The notes below the pieces were generated by a model. The model ran no database searches. It saw only the letters and a list, made by a program, of their open reading frames with translations, and had not been told where the DNA came from. A stretch of 64,000 nucleotides of DNA from Microbulbifer sediminum (lineage in GTDB: Bacteria; Pseudomonadota; Gammaproteobacteria; Pseudomonadales; Cellvibrionaceae): assembly GCF_021729035.1 (NCBI RefSeq), contig NZ_JAJSAP010000003.1, positions 62,001 through 126,000 on the forward strand, written 5' to 3'. Positions 38,101-44,484 of the stretch are shown one piece after another (the stretch's first letter is position 1; each line of letters opens with the position of its first letter). A program made the translations under genes and the position numbers.

Positions 38101-41100
38101 ACGCCGTCGTAGCTGTAGGTGGTGGTGTTGCCCTCGCCGTCGACGCGGGTGGTCAGGCGGTTGACCCGGTCGTAGTCGAAGGTAACGGTCTGGTCGTCCG
38201 CAGCGGCGACCACGGTGGGCTCGGTGCCCGGGGTCACGGCACCGACCGGGGTCATGTGCAGGGTCTGGCTGGCGACGTTGCCGTTGTTGTCATACACCCG
38301 GCTGGTGGCATAGCCCTCGGCGTCCACTTCCAGCACCACTTCGTTGTTGGCATTGAAGTAGCTGGTGGTGGCGTTGCCGCGCGGGTCGATGACCTGGGTG
38401 CGGTTGCCGTTGCCGTCGTAGCTGTAGTGGGTGATACCACCTTCCGGGTCCTGGATATCGGTGACCCGGTTGTTCTTGTCGTAGGTGTAGACGGTGGCGT
38501 TGCCGTTTTCGTCGATGACGGTGGTGCGGTTGTCGTTGGGGTCGTAGCTGTACCGCCGCTCGCCGCCCATGGCATCCACTTCGCGCACCAGGCGATCGTC
38601 CAGGTCGTACTCGAACACGATGGTGGCCGCCTGGGCGGTGTTGGCCGCGGCGGTGATGCTGGTGCGGTTGTCCACCGCGTCGTAGGCGTAGGTGGTCTGC
38701 ACGCCGTGGGCGTCGGTCTGGGTGGTGACGCGGTTGACGGCGTCGTAGGTCCAGCTGGTGACACGGCCCAGCGCGTCGGTGGTGGTCAGGCGATTGCCCA
38801 CCGCGTCGTAGCTGTAGGTGGTGGTCTCGTTCTCGGCGTTGGTGACACTGACCAGGCGATTGAGTGCATCGAACGCGCTGGTGGTCTCGTTGCCGTTACC
38901 GTCCACCACGCTGATGCGGTTGTAGACCCGGTCGTAGTTGTTGGTGGTGACATTGCCCTCACCGTCGGTGACCGAGCGCAGGTTGTTCTCCGCATCGTAC
39001 TCGAACACGGTGAGCTGCTCGTCGGCGGTGCCGGCGGCGGTGCGCATGGCGATGCGATTGCCGCGCACGTCGTAATCGTACTGGGTGACACGGCCCTCGG
39101 CGTCGGTCATGGCCACCTGGCGGTTGCCGCCGTCGTAGTCGATGCGGGTCACTCCGCCGCGGGCGTCGATGATGCCCACGCGGTTGTTGGCACCGTCATA
39201 CTCGTAGCGGGTCTCGAAGCCCTCGGCATCGATCACCTTGATGACGCGGTCCAGCGCGTCGTAGACAGTCTGGGTGGGGTTGCCGCGACCGTCGGTCACT
39301 TCCACGCGATTGCCCACCGCATCGTAGCGGTAGGCCACGGTGTGCTGTTCGGGATCGGTCTGCTGCACCAGCCAGTTGTTCAGGTTGTAGACGAACTGGG
39401 TCTCGCGCGCCTCCGCGGTGCCGAAAGCCTCGGTGGTGCTGGTGACGTTACCGAAGTCGTCGTAGTCGTTGTGGGTGACGGTGCCGATGGCGTTGGTGGT
39501 GTCGGTCAGGCGGTCGAGAGCGTCGTAGGCATAGGTGGTGATATTGCCGTTCTGGTCCTTGCGCTCGACCAGGTTGCCGTTGCCGTCGTACTTGCTGGTG
39601 ATGGTGCTGCCGTGAGCATCGGTGGTGGTCACCAGGCGGTTCAGCGCGTCGTAGTCGAAGGTGGTAACGCGGTCTTCGTTATCGGTGCGGGTCAGCTGGT
39701 TGCCGACGCGGTCGTAGGTGTAGTGCTCGGTGTAGAGCGCACGCAGGGCGGCCTTGTCGCTGTCGGTGAGCAGGGTGGCGTCGGTGGCGTAGCCGAGCTC
39801 CGCGCGCTTCTGCTGGTAGCGGTCGTCGTTGCTGCCGGCCAGGGCGTTGCCCAGGCCGTCGGTCTGCGCCACCAGCTGGTTGAACTCGTCGTAGGTATAG
39901 GTGGTGACCTGCGCATCGTCGCGGTCGATCACGGCACCGTTCGCATCCACCGCCACACCCACTTCGACGCGGGTGCGGTTGTGGTTGGCATCGTAGCTGT
40001 AGACGGTGTTGATGCCGTTGGCATCGGTCACCATCACCAGCTGGCTGTCCAGGTCGTAGGCGAAGGTGGTGGCATTGCCGTTGCCGTCCACCATTTTGAC
40101 TTCGTTGCCGTTGGCATCGTAGTGATGCTCGATCACGTGCCGGGAGAGTCCGCCGGTCTCCGGGTCGTACACCTCCGGGGTGGTCTCGCGGATCATGCGG
40201 TTGTTGCGGTCGAACTCGTAGCGGGTGGTGTAGGCCTCTGCATCGCCGGACTCGGGTCCGCGCGCGTCCACCTCGGCAATTACATTGCCCACCGCGTCGC
40301 GATAGAAGGTGGTGGTGCCGCCCTCTGCATCGGTCTGCTCTTCGAGCTGGTCTTCCTCGTCGTAACCGAACTTCAGCACCTGGCGCTGGCTCACCGGCAG
40401 CTGCAGGCCGGCCACAACCATTACCTGGTTGTTGTTGGCGTCGTAGCTGTAGCGGGTGATATGGCCGTTGGCGTCGGTGCGCTGGGAGATGATGCCATCG
40501 GCGTTGTACAGCATCTCGGTGGTGGCACCGCGATGGTTGGTCATGGTGACCCGGTTGCCCTCACCGTCGTAGGCGTAGCTGGTGGTGTAGCGGGTGCTGT
40601 TGCCGTCCGCCCCGGCCACCGCCGCGGTGATGGCTTCCAGCAGCTCGCGCCGGTTGTTGAACACGTACTCGGTGGTGCGGCCCTCGGCGTCGGTCATGCT
40701 GGTGCGGTTGCCCACCAGGTCGTACTGGTACTGGGTCACGCGGTCCTGCGCCGGGTCCACGCTGGACGGATCCATGGTCTGGATCAGGCGGTTGTTCTTG
40801 TCGAAGAAGCGGTACACCGTGTTGCCGTTGGCATCGGTGACGCTGATGCGGTTGCCCACCGCGTCGTAGGTGTTGACGGTGGTGTGGCCTTCCGGGTCGA
40901 TCACCGTCAGCAGGCGGTTGTCGTTATCGTAGGTGTAAGTGGTCACTCCGCCGTTGCCGTCGATCAACCGGGTCAGGTTGCCGTAGTGATCGTACTCGGC
41001 GAAGGTGCGGTTGCCCTCGGCATCGATGGTCTCGATGTTGTTGCCGTAGGCATCGTAGAAGTACTGGGTCACCTGCTGTTTGGCCGGGTCGGTTAGGTCG

Positions 41101-42956
41101 GTGGCATCCAGGAACACGATGCGGCGGGTGCGATTGCCGTAGGCATCGTACTCGTAACGGGTCAGGTCACCGCCGGGGCTGCGCTCTTCCACCAGGTTCT
41201 GGTTGGCGTCGTACTCGTAGAAGGTGGTGTACAGGTCCAGCAGCGCCTGCACATCCGCGGCACTCAGGTCCGCCACCAGCGCCGCGTAACCCAGGTCCTG
41301 GCGCAGGGCCTGGTAGTGGGCATCGTCGGAGACCGTCAGCGCCACGCCGGTGGCGGAGGTGCGCGAGGCGATCTTGTTGAAGCTGGTGTAGGTAAAGCGG
41401 GTCTCGGAGCCGTCGTTGTCCGCCAGCGTCAGCAGGTTGCCGTTGCTGTCGTAGTTGAAGTGCGAGGTGTACAGCTCGGTCAGGGCATCCTGCTCGGCCT
41501 GGCTCAGGTTCGCCGCCAGCTTGCCGTTGCCGGCCGCATCGGTATAGCCCAGGTCAGCGCGCAGCTGCCGGAAGTAGGCGCTGTCGGAGTTCACCGCGCC
41601 CCAGGCGTTGCGGTCGGTCATCGACACCAGGTCGCCGTTGTCGTTGTAGGCGTAGGTGGAGTGGTAACCCTCCTGGTCCACGATCTCGGTGATATAGCCG
41701 TTGGACAGGTAGGTGTACTGCAGGCTGTGGCCCTGACGGATGTTATCCACCTGCGCCTGATAGCTGGTGTCGGTCCCCGCCACCGCGGCGTCGTAGGTGG
41801 CGTAGTAGCCGTTGGCCACCCGCCAGTCGACGTACTGCTGTTCGTTGGAGTAGGCGCGGGCGTTGCCGAGCGCGTCCACCACAGTGGTGGAGCCGCCGTC
41901 GAAGAACTTGGAGGAGAAGGTCACGCTGGTCTCGTCGGTGGTGTTATCCACCCGGTGCCCCTTGCCCTTGCTGATCTTGTCGCCCTTGGTGCTGCCCTGG
42001 CCCTCTCCATTGGTGTGGAAGGCAAAGTCGTAATCGAAGGTGGTTACACCGCCTTCCGCGTCAGTAATAGAGGTCACCACCTGGGCCGCAGCCTTATTCT
42101 CGCCGCGCCAGCTCACCTGCTCGTAAGTAATATTGATATCGCGCTGGGCGTAGGTCTCGGCCACGCCGTCGCCATCGGCGTCCTGCTCAGAGGGCAGCTC
42201 GATGCGCTCGATAAAGCCGTCGGTGGTGTAGTGGTACTTGGTGGAGTGGCCCATGCGGTCCACCACTTCCACCAGGCGGCCGCTCTCGTAGCGGTACTCC
42301 ACCAGCACGCCGCCGGTCTCGTCGGTGACCTGGTAGAGCTGGCCGTTGAGGTAGGTGTAGTTGACCTCGTGGCCGGTGTCGTCGCGCACCTGCACCAGGC
42401 GATCGGACTCGTAGGTGTACTCCATGCGCACACCATTGGTGTCCTCCCAGGCCAGCAGTTCGCCCTGCTTGGAGAAGGTCAGCCTGGTCTGGTCGGCACG
42501 GGTAAGCTCGAAGGCGGGATCGGTATCGCCGATGGCCCCCAGGTCGCGGATGGTCTCGTAGGCGCCGGCGCCGTCCACCGACACGTACAGCTGGCGGGCC
42601 TCATCCCAGTAGTAATCGTACAGGCTGCCATCGCCGTAGCGGACCTCCAGGTACTGGCCACCCTGCCTGACGTCCAGGCGGATGCCGGTGGAGAAGTACC
42701 AGCGGGCGTCCTCGTGGCCGTGGGCATCGCTGGCGGCCCCGCGGGCGTTGTAGGTGCGCACCAGGTTGAAGTCGTCGCCCATGCTGGGCAGGTAGGCGTC
42801 CTGGTGCTGGATGACGAGGTTGCCGTTGGAGACGTTGACATACAGCTTCTCGTCACCGCCCACCTGGTTGTTGGCCGTGCGTTTATTATCGTTCAGGAGT
42901 GCGTAAGAAGAATCCAGCAGGCCCAGTTCGTTACCGCCAACAAGCGTTACAGACAT
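24528..42956 (-). CDS. Giant YD/RHS-repeat polymorphic toxin with LysM, PG-binding and M15 peptidase tip
   Basis: 6142 aa from ATG 42956 (AGGGGA 8-9 nt upstream; the open frame begins 48 nt earlier without a site). No signal peptide is seen at the N-terminus (MSVTLVGGNELGLLDSSYAL). Residues ~40-200 resemble the start of RHS shells. About 5000 residues of YD repeats (consensus YxYDxxGNR, about 20-21 residues each) follow. They are broken at ~3880-4440 by beta-sandwich, fibronectin-like segments and end in a LysM domain (~5172-5220: DNLQSIAARVYGNPSLWFVL) where RHS proteins usually have the DPxGL core, which I do not find. Then come a glycine-rich hydrophobic segment (~5260-5320), a linker, a peptidoglycan-binding fold (~5800-5842, DGNIGPATEAAI) and an M15-like zinc peptidase (SDHLTGRALDIS near 6030; VHRHHIHVGG near 6125). 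Probably a cell-contact toxin that cuts peptidoglycan. Confidence 0.9.
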   Translation of the reverse strand: MSVTLVGGNELGLLDSSYALLNDNKRTANNQVGGDEKLYVNVSNGNLVIQHQDAYLPSMGDDFNLVRTYNARGAASDAHGHEDARWYFSTGIRLDVRQGGQYLEVRYGDGSLYDYYWDEARQLYVSVDGAGAYETIRDLGAIGDTDPAFELTRADQTRLTFSKQGELLAWEDTNGVRMEYTYESDRLVQVRDDTGHEVNYTYLNGQLYQVTDETGGVLVEYRYESGRLVEVVDRMGHSTKYHYTTDGFIERIELPSEQDADGDGVAETYAQRDINITYEQVSWRGENKAAAQVVTSITDAEGGVTTFDYDFAFHTNGEGQGSTKGDKISKGKGHRVDNTTDETSVTFSSKFFDGGSTTVVDALGNARAYSNEQQYVDWRVANGYYATYDAAVAGTDTSYQAQVDNIRQGHSLQYTYLSNGYITEIVDQEGYHSTYAYNDNGDLVSMTDRNAWGAVNSDSAYFRQLRADLGYTDAAGNGKLAANLSQAEQDALTELYTSHFNYDSNGNLLTLADNDGSETRFTYTSFNKIASRTSATGVALTVSDDAHYQALRQDLGYAALVADLSAADVQALLDLYTTFYEYDANQNLVEERSPGGDLTRYEYDAYGNRTRRIVFLDATDLTDPAKQQVTQYFYDAYGNNIETIDAEGNRTFAEYDHYGNLTRLIDGNGGVTTYTYDNDNRLLTVIDPEGHTTVNTYDAVGNRISVTDANGNTVYRFFDKNNRLIQTMDPSSVDPAQDRVTQYQYDLVGNRTSMTDAEGRTTEYVFNNRRELLEAITAAVAGADGNSTRYTTSYAYDGEGNRVTMTNHRGATTEMLYNADGIISQRTDANGHITRYSYDANNNQVMVVAGLQLPVSQRQVLKFGYDEEDQLEEQTDAEGGTTTFYRDAVGNVIAEVDARGPESGDAEAYTTRYEFDRNNRMIRETTPEVYDPETGGLSRHVIEHHYDANGNEVKMVDGNGNATTFAYDLDSQLVMVTDANGINTVYSYDANHNRTRVEVGVAVDANGAVIDRDDAQVTTYTYDEFNQLVAQTDGLGNALAGSNDDRYQQKRAELGYATDATLLTDSDKAALRALYTEHYTYDRVGNQLTRTDNEDRVTTFDYDALNRLVTTTDAHGSTITSKYDGNGNLVERKDQNGNITTYAYDALDRLTDTTNAIGTVTHNDYDDFGNVTSTTEAFGTAEARETQFVYNLNNWLVQQTDPEQHTVAYRYDAVGNRVEVTDGRGNPTQTVYDALDRVIKVIDAEGFETRYEYDGANNRVGIIDARGGVTRIDYDGGNRQVAMTDAEGRVTQYDYDVRGNRIAMRTAAGTADEQLTVFEYDAENNLRSVTDGEGNVTTNNYDRVYNRISVVDGNGNETTSAFDALNRLVSVTNAENETTTYSYDAVGNRLTTTDALGRVTSWTYDAVNRVTTQTDAHGVQTTYAYDAVDNRTSITAAANTAQAATIVFEYDLDDRLVREVDAMGGERRYSYDPNDNRTTVIDENGNATVYTYDKNNRVTDIQDPEGGITHYSYDGNGNRTQVIDPRGNATTSYFNANNEVVLEVDAEGYATSRVYDNNGNVASQTLHMTPVGAVTPGTEPTVVAAADDQTVTFDYDRVNRLTTRVDGEGNTTTYSYDGVGNQLTVTDGNGNTTVNTYDMVNRLVTVTNAEDETTVYTYDDVGNRVSMVDGNGHITSYTYDGLNRVVTETNAENETTTYAYDAVGNRIGMTDALGRETVYVYDLNNRMVKQVNADLVETTYAYDEAGNRTSMTAAANTAQAATTLYAYDGNNRVTDMTDAEGVVTHYVLDANGNAVEEHRAYGTAEARVSFTTFDKNNRATHVQDPEGGVTEYRYDAADNRVLVIDARGNVTTNYFDRANRGVATVDAEGYLTERSFDGVGNVTSQTLYAQPVPSVDPSVVPTPVADPAQDQTVTFEYDMVDRLTARTDGEGNRTSYTYDEVGNQLTVTDGNGNTTVNTYDMVDRLLTVTNAEGETTAYTYDDVGNRLTVTDGNGHTSSYQYDLLNQLVAETNAENETTRYDYDAVGNRISSTDALGRETRWEYDLNNRVTKEINADLVETTYAYDELGNRTSMTVAANTALAQTTAYSYDLNNRLVSSTDALQQTTSYGYDANGNRVSVTDPRGNTVVSYFDKTNQQTAQVDAEGYVTTWTYDAAGNRVGQTLFMAPVTGADPAVPPSPVAGADDQAVVYEFDRANRLAAQVNGEGDRTEYTYDGVGNQLTVTDGNGNTTVNTYDAANRLLTSTNAEGETTSYTYDEVGNRLAMTDGNGHTTSYGYDQVNRLVTVTNAENETTRYGYDAVGNRISETDALLRETTWEYDVLNRVVKETAADLVETTYAYDEVGNRTSMTVAANTADAVTTSYTYDDNNQLRSETNALNQTVSYDYDANGNRVAMTDARGNTTSYTFDKNNRLTHVTDPELHTVEYRYDAADNQVEMVDARGNVTTNYFDRANRQVASVDAEGFMVQRSYDNAGNLQTETRYMTALGSVDPLALPTPVAGPDDQVVTFEYDRADRLTARISGEGFRTEFTYDEVGNRTSVRQHRDLAGTDIAETRFFFDSVNRQVAQLSAEGYLTETVYDDVGNVKSVTLYDERASVIDGVPQAQAGDTGRTTSYDYDAINQVVSETSALDVVTAYTYDERGNRTAVIEAQGTADERSTLYTYDQANRVTDITDAEGVVTHYELDANGNIAEAHEAFGTADVRVTYNSYDKNNRITQTVDPLGVASTFAYDGNGNLSSQTLAVGLAEARTESFEYDRNNRQTAQVNGEGERTEFTYDGAGNRTGVIVAPGLPEQQSTSYEYDLDNRQVALVDGEGMRVEYVLDGAGNKRETIQAVGVAGLERHTYYDYDLDNRITQVQDPMGGVTQYEYDVLGNQTRIIDANGGEQLNTFDQLGRMLTSLSPAGTLTVNTYDQRGNILTATQSFADGSDARTTTYAYDLLDRQVAITDGEGFTTSIDYDAFGNQTLVTVGQYLVDPAAAEYDADKAARAHVQTNGFTYDAADRMLTMTDGEGNVTAYAYDAVGNRTSMTEAANSLDGTAPRTTEYFYDKANRQVRVENPAGGVTENVYDEAGNRQLERVLQSSIGGVEVWTETEYEYDGNGRMTAMIDDYDTRTEYQLDAMGNQVEIRYAAGTAEQRSVWMEYDLNNRKTADIDGEQNRTEYRYDALGNRTQTIDALGRVARYYFDGANRLSAILDPEGTLNTFAYDSVGNQVEARLYANRYTGPVDDFTAPVGTASSDDRVTLTDYDRNSRALTVTEADGSVTQNRYDAAGNLLQEVLYANTSDPRTRSYTYDLNNRIETFTDVDDTVTHFSWDAANNKTGERIVSATDPNAVRETVYVYDLNNRQVQQVFDPQGLNLVQSTAYDKAGNIVTQTDANGNSLHYAYDLANRILSEANDLGEVTEYTYDRVGNIKTMEDPRNVVTEYEYDDNNRVIRELGATVQVYTIGEGLSTQRLETTRSYDAFGNEVQTVDAAGYTTTRYFDANGRQVAELSADNVLTEWSYNAFGEKASETLYMTRLNATAHTDPSERPTGLGDARTTDMFYDRMGRLTRTVYPQVTVTSVDTSTGEPVATTGEVRPEETTVYDDFGNAIEVTDKNGNTTYAWYDDKDRLLAQVDPEGYLVEWDYDAQDNVLEQRVYTQPLDTTGITSATRPAAPAGEVYTVNKTYDAANRVIEERSPLVDVLDNDGVQTRERVLTLYTYDGKGNQTSRTVAAGTSQEAAEYSYYDAADRKVAVINSDRVLHTYSYDENGNLTQRKRYYNAVDAGVNLAALSGDTAFETLVAAHTNDQATTMGYDAGNRQTSETDLMDAANDADDITKTIRYNARGEQTWAQDGDGFVTEMAYDAAGRINKNISPDGTGSSIQYDAAGNQTLVYTGEIDSVAQAVSNDAINAEFGDMLVISWDMPQGVDQKSWVVWGSSSQAGLEGYDSRSAELGTWFSETGEVYIPSEEFGEGEALYFRVVTADRAGNLAWSEEKELRVPPTLGAIDVNRVDSDTTTITVEAGSNAQNVALKYGTAGVTSAATPVAMQPNGDGTWTVTLDGVTNLDEKSFRISWQDADGGSYQSSEKTFVASDPHVGVTTQLAESSVVSGENTNYLVNLDTRVPSELASLFSTVVATWTDANGETGSRAVEGVDNGDGTWSYALDLGTSASPLAAGSYQVKLEGAYADTTVFGAQSLVLDQFSAEVGGTTPLSGTRQGLTWQAADVGSEDARAQLVLIDGQWVESSRTAEGQLIVSAELATGTHSYNAFYGEQVAEQHSLDITSIEVTEEVEDPENPGTTITNVLGYDLDFGLSLNAAELASVTGDLTLSWRTAGSGLDFTDSTVMAFDGSSHSATLSQLQEGAYDVKLSYTDADGNEVIVQWLRLDSAQVTSGSSKNYQSNSLTVLGSETGGSINVAADGQIGFDTGIYSGPSADERNFVDLTLASTGNQGGSRTVSGVDAGYYTQNRYNALNQLVATNEGNGIWRHFGVDANGNQVATYTTGENGDDLAAATEIRDSYAVFDGRNRMLGEYGVATAAYGESGTVRAETTYAYDVQDNQVAVTDARGYTTSRAFNALGMMVWENDNRSGITYHHYDRLGNETRLVDQLGNETSKRYDNAGRVIEEINGAGDVKRYTYDVFGRQLSMSLVDGFETRTTSYSYDQRDRLIRQTDAGGRTLQFQYDNRDNRTGSRDIAGDWTYQEFDGLNRVTETRYEGVKGWVTETRQYDAYGNVIAEKDAAGRVTSHEYGAFSRKIATVDQGGRKTVFEYDEFGNQVREYRPVTNSAINTGLWNYGFELSREDFRYEFGQLYRSWDLFSSGTTTTGPDIQREYDEAGRLLSVVDNKTGVATSYQYDVAGNRMYEHITGAGGHNRELTYDYDAAGQIARWHDSVTGQHLNYLWDAAGNQKRVYTDAGYTGEGVNHWYDYDGANRVTEMRNGAAGEIVSAFTYDGLGQRETWNNKGTMVSYQYNDSGWVTRATWVVDDGDDAGSWYSTWGYDADGNVTRYQTFKNGDRETYSFTTYSANGISTYSDSDDQKTYSTYDASGRLLKTKTVTEDTTNTYTYYYHADGREQRIVGAGDANGTSRFTYDANDKLTRLDKGEGDGQDRKEYLTFVYNNDGQILYRYHDEGVEDDISRTEFQYANGNAVGEKKTWKNGDVEEQLDSGDYNLIKDIGEDYPSGAVTSVAAVDGDNLQSIAARVYGNPSLWFVLAEANGLDPSQPIKGGVRITVPNSVETGRIDADTHKVYNENDIIGSTLPNLKTPDSGDDCGNILMIIIVVVIAVVATIVTAGAAGALLAAGGGFLGLTGTAATVAAWAVAGAVVGAAASIVQQGLFIALGYQESFSWKEVAAGAVAGAFSGAAQGIGAAVKVADVSARTVKYAKTAAAALKVAGAASKQLITSGKITSWSSLAAAALGPTSNETAGINMEGFLDPTTLNMVTPWLGVAETYIREGELTTGDWVSAVGNTVGAAVGSNEDFQVDGSSLPANLLIGGAMSLFDEQAGKSYIHNAIGNEIGSAIGKDITENSKLAKWAGAQQAGAQEQLAAYYRSSEADDDLWFKAADFIDSVGQDIAGAGRAIGNFFAGGRRDSQQFALDGMDFSLDDQLLFASAGLGQGMSDVVTWDQVMAYQAAGGELSAEQRMSLGLSVAGDDTLMQDPGGSALTSSQLEEFTVLVSTGDTAAIEAWKADNLTDSDVFSYVAGDSGIESLTLNGYTLDAVEGDGAPIWVPREFGQGVEIVGSTEAPLPEGVVTSSEILADGSELIDQPPTLDQANGTTEVASQSTEADAQQVTDLESVNRIHELAAEVDSLSEEQARELQTLLNEFNDLESGVDDAALVIDGNIGPATEAAITQALFSERAQAAFDYQRENSDLDYYNKIFELGTIRANERSDFDTQLLQSMLVSELPESDLSGYIERGVGIGSFGNATAGAFVESLKNHPELSAIYSGDFDADAGATYRRTVTVDRGEESIDFIMRESMANNYREAVSEELGRSLTAEEAQQATIDAIRSVEPQVYLAVINSAFEADNIDSIGFSSGQRSTALHGANASDHLTGRALDISRINGVAVNNGGYDNLGQPLNNEPAVQASFTDNLFESDVFDQVFTPYEVRYGIDGNIDTNRIRSGAYNLDISSARSDNNYVHRHHIHVGGYRAGSR
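35400..38260 (-). repeat. Large internal super-repeats in the giant YD gene (about 0.82-0.96 kb)
   Basis: A proline-rich hinge followed by DDQxVTFEYDR recurs near 35465, 36420, 37245 and 38205. The block coding VTDGNGNTTVNTYD recurs, almost identical in DNA, near 36260, 37085 and 38050. Thus ~280-320-residue modules of some 13-15 YD repeats have been duplicated in tandem within the shell. This is a hot spot for unequal recombination and for assembly error. Confidence 0.75.
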
Positions 42957-43471
42957 CGAGAAGTCCCCTAAAAAGTCCGGATAGGCGACACCCTGTCGCC
43001 CCAAAATTCGTTATCTGCTTGTCTATCCTTCGCTGGCGGAAAAAGTTTAGGGACTTCACGAAAAAAACATGACTCTCCTCGCATTTATTGGAGGAATCAC
43101 GCGCCACACAGCTCTGGACCAAATCCCCATCACAGCAGGGACCAGCCCGGAAACTTGGGCAAGGATTGAATCGAAGAACCACGCATAGGGGGAGGGGACT
43201 TAGCACCCATAGGCGCAGAGAGATTAGAGGAAGAAGGGAAAAGAGAGGAAGCAAAAGGCAGGTTGCACTACCGGGCTACGGAGGCCCGGGGACAAGTAAG
43301 CCCGGGGCCCGACGCGCATTCTGTTACCCGAACAGTAAGAACCAAGCCGGTAGGCACCTGCACGCAAGGAGGGCGGGCCGCCCTCTCATGCCCCAGGAAA
43401 AATCACTACCAGACCAGGTCAGTAACTGTTATTTCTACTACTGCGCGGACAGAATATTTTTAGATCACCCG
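42957..43471. other. 515-nt upstream region of the giant gene
   Basis: Must contain the promoter of the giant gene. It holds a purine-rich tract (about 43190-43262) and a GC-rich patch with short palindromes (43270-43315; 43370-43384). Two plus-strand open frames here have implausible composition and no homology that I recognise, so I do not call a gene. Confidence 0.4.
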
Positions 43472-44131
43472 TTAAAGCATTAACGTATTGACTTTAAATT
43501 CGTTCGCGCAATGATCTGCGGCCTCGCGCAGCTTCTGCTTGAGAAGGGATGCGTTATTCGCCAGTAACTCGTCGTGGGTGGGAGCTTGCTCAGCCTCTTC
43601 CGGGTTGGCCTGGCCACACTGCGCTTCCGCGAGAACTTCATTAGTGGAAGTATCCACCAGCTTCATTCTGACACCGTAGCCAACTTGATACTTGCTGAAA
43701 TTCAGCGGAAAGTTGAGGAACTTCCATCCCAGGGTTTGCACATCCAGCAGCAAGCGTGAGTCATTCACCTGGGCGGTGAGTTCCTCTACATCATTTCCTT
43801 CAGCTGTGACCGTATTATCATCCAGCAACACTATGTTGTACTCACGGGCCATGGCATCTGCAAGTACGTCATAGATCCGGACTGCAGGATCCTCAATGTT
43901 ATTTTCTTTAACCAGCTTATTGCCAGTTTTGACCATGGCAACGACACCAATAGCACCGAACATGCTGTTTCCAGGCGTAGTGGCAATAAAGTCCGGCTTC
44001 TCGCGGCTGACGCCGCTCAATTGCCGCCCCTCGATCATCGGGCCGGCATCCTCGGCCAACGGCATATTTTTCACGCCCGCACAGCCAGTGGCGACGACGG
44101 CCAGAGCCAGCACCATCAGTTTCTTGATCAT
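43472..44131 (-). CDS. Conserved-looking hypothetical lipoprotein
   Basis: 219 aa. Signal peptide with lipobox ATGC (MIKKLMVLALAVVATGC), so anchored in a membrane and facing the periplasm. The mature part is alternating alpha/beta (VRIYDVLADAMAREYNIVLL; DSRLLLDVQTLGWKFLNFPL; YGVRMKLVDTSTNEVLAEAQC), a pattern seen in envelope lipoproteins with a fold for periplasmic oligomers, but I cannot name the family. It has a GGGGGT ribosome site ~9 nt before the ATG. Same strand as the flagellar operon but 353 nt after its last gene, so probably separate. Its job beside the giant toxin is unknown. Confidence 0.75.
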   Translation of the reverse strand: MIKKLMVLALAVVATGCAGVKNMPLAEDAGPMIEGRQLSGVSREKPDFIATTPGNSMFGAIGVVAMVKTGNKLVKENNIEDPAVRIYDVLADAMAREYNIVLLDDNTVTAEGNDVEELTAQVNDSRLLLDVQTLGWKFLNFPLNFSKYQVGYGVRMKLVDTSTNEVLAEAQCGQANPEEAEQAPTHDELLANNASLLKQKLREAADHCANEFKVNTLML

Positions 44132-44484
44132 CTTCGTTTACCCCCAAGTGTTACGTTGTTTATTTAAAGAATCCCCGCATAACCAGATCGCCAGGGACAC
44201 AAACAGCTACCTTGCTATACCATCCTTCCAGAACCCAATCATAGAGAACTTTTTACCAATTATCAGCCCAAAAACAACGACAGCGAGCTCAACTTTATTA
44301 CACGCAATGACACCGAGCGGGGATCACGAAGAAGATACCTGGCCACACCAAACGCAGTGCAGCGGCCGGAGCAGTGCAAACTTGGGAGCCGACAGTCGCA
44401 AGCTTCAATCAGCGTTTCAAGGATGCCACTCTACTCATCACTCGTTTACAGAAGGGTTGGCATGGGTAACAGGTGCGGGCGTAG
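44132..44484. other. 353-nt gap after the flagellar operon
   Basis: No gene or clear terminator recognised. It separates the sigma factor stop from the lipoprotein start and probably holds the lipoprotein promoter. It becomes AT-rich between 44150 and 44300. Confidence 0.4.

Noticed and set aside
26367..41096. Very long plus-strand open frames (up to ~2900 codons) opposite the giant gene
   Set aside because: They are mirror frames caused by the regular codon use of the YD repeats; the products are Val/Gly/His-rich without known domains.
43088..43483. 131-codon plus-strand frame upstream of the giant gene
   Set aside because: Arg/Gly-rich product over purine-rich and palindromic DNA, with no start site or homology.
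24528..44131. T6SS, PAAR, VgrG or Tc-toxin partner genes for the giant protein
   Set aside because: None recognised on either strand around the gene.
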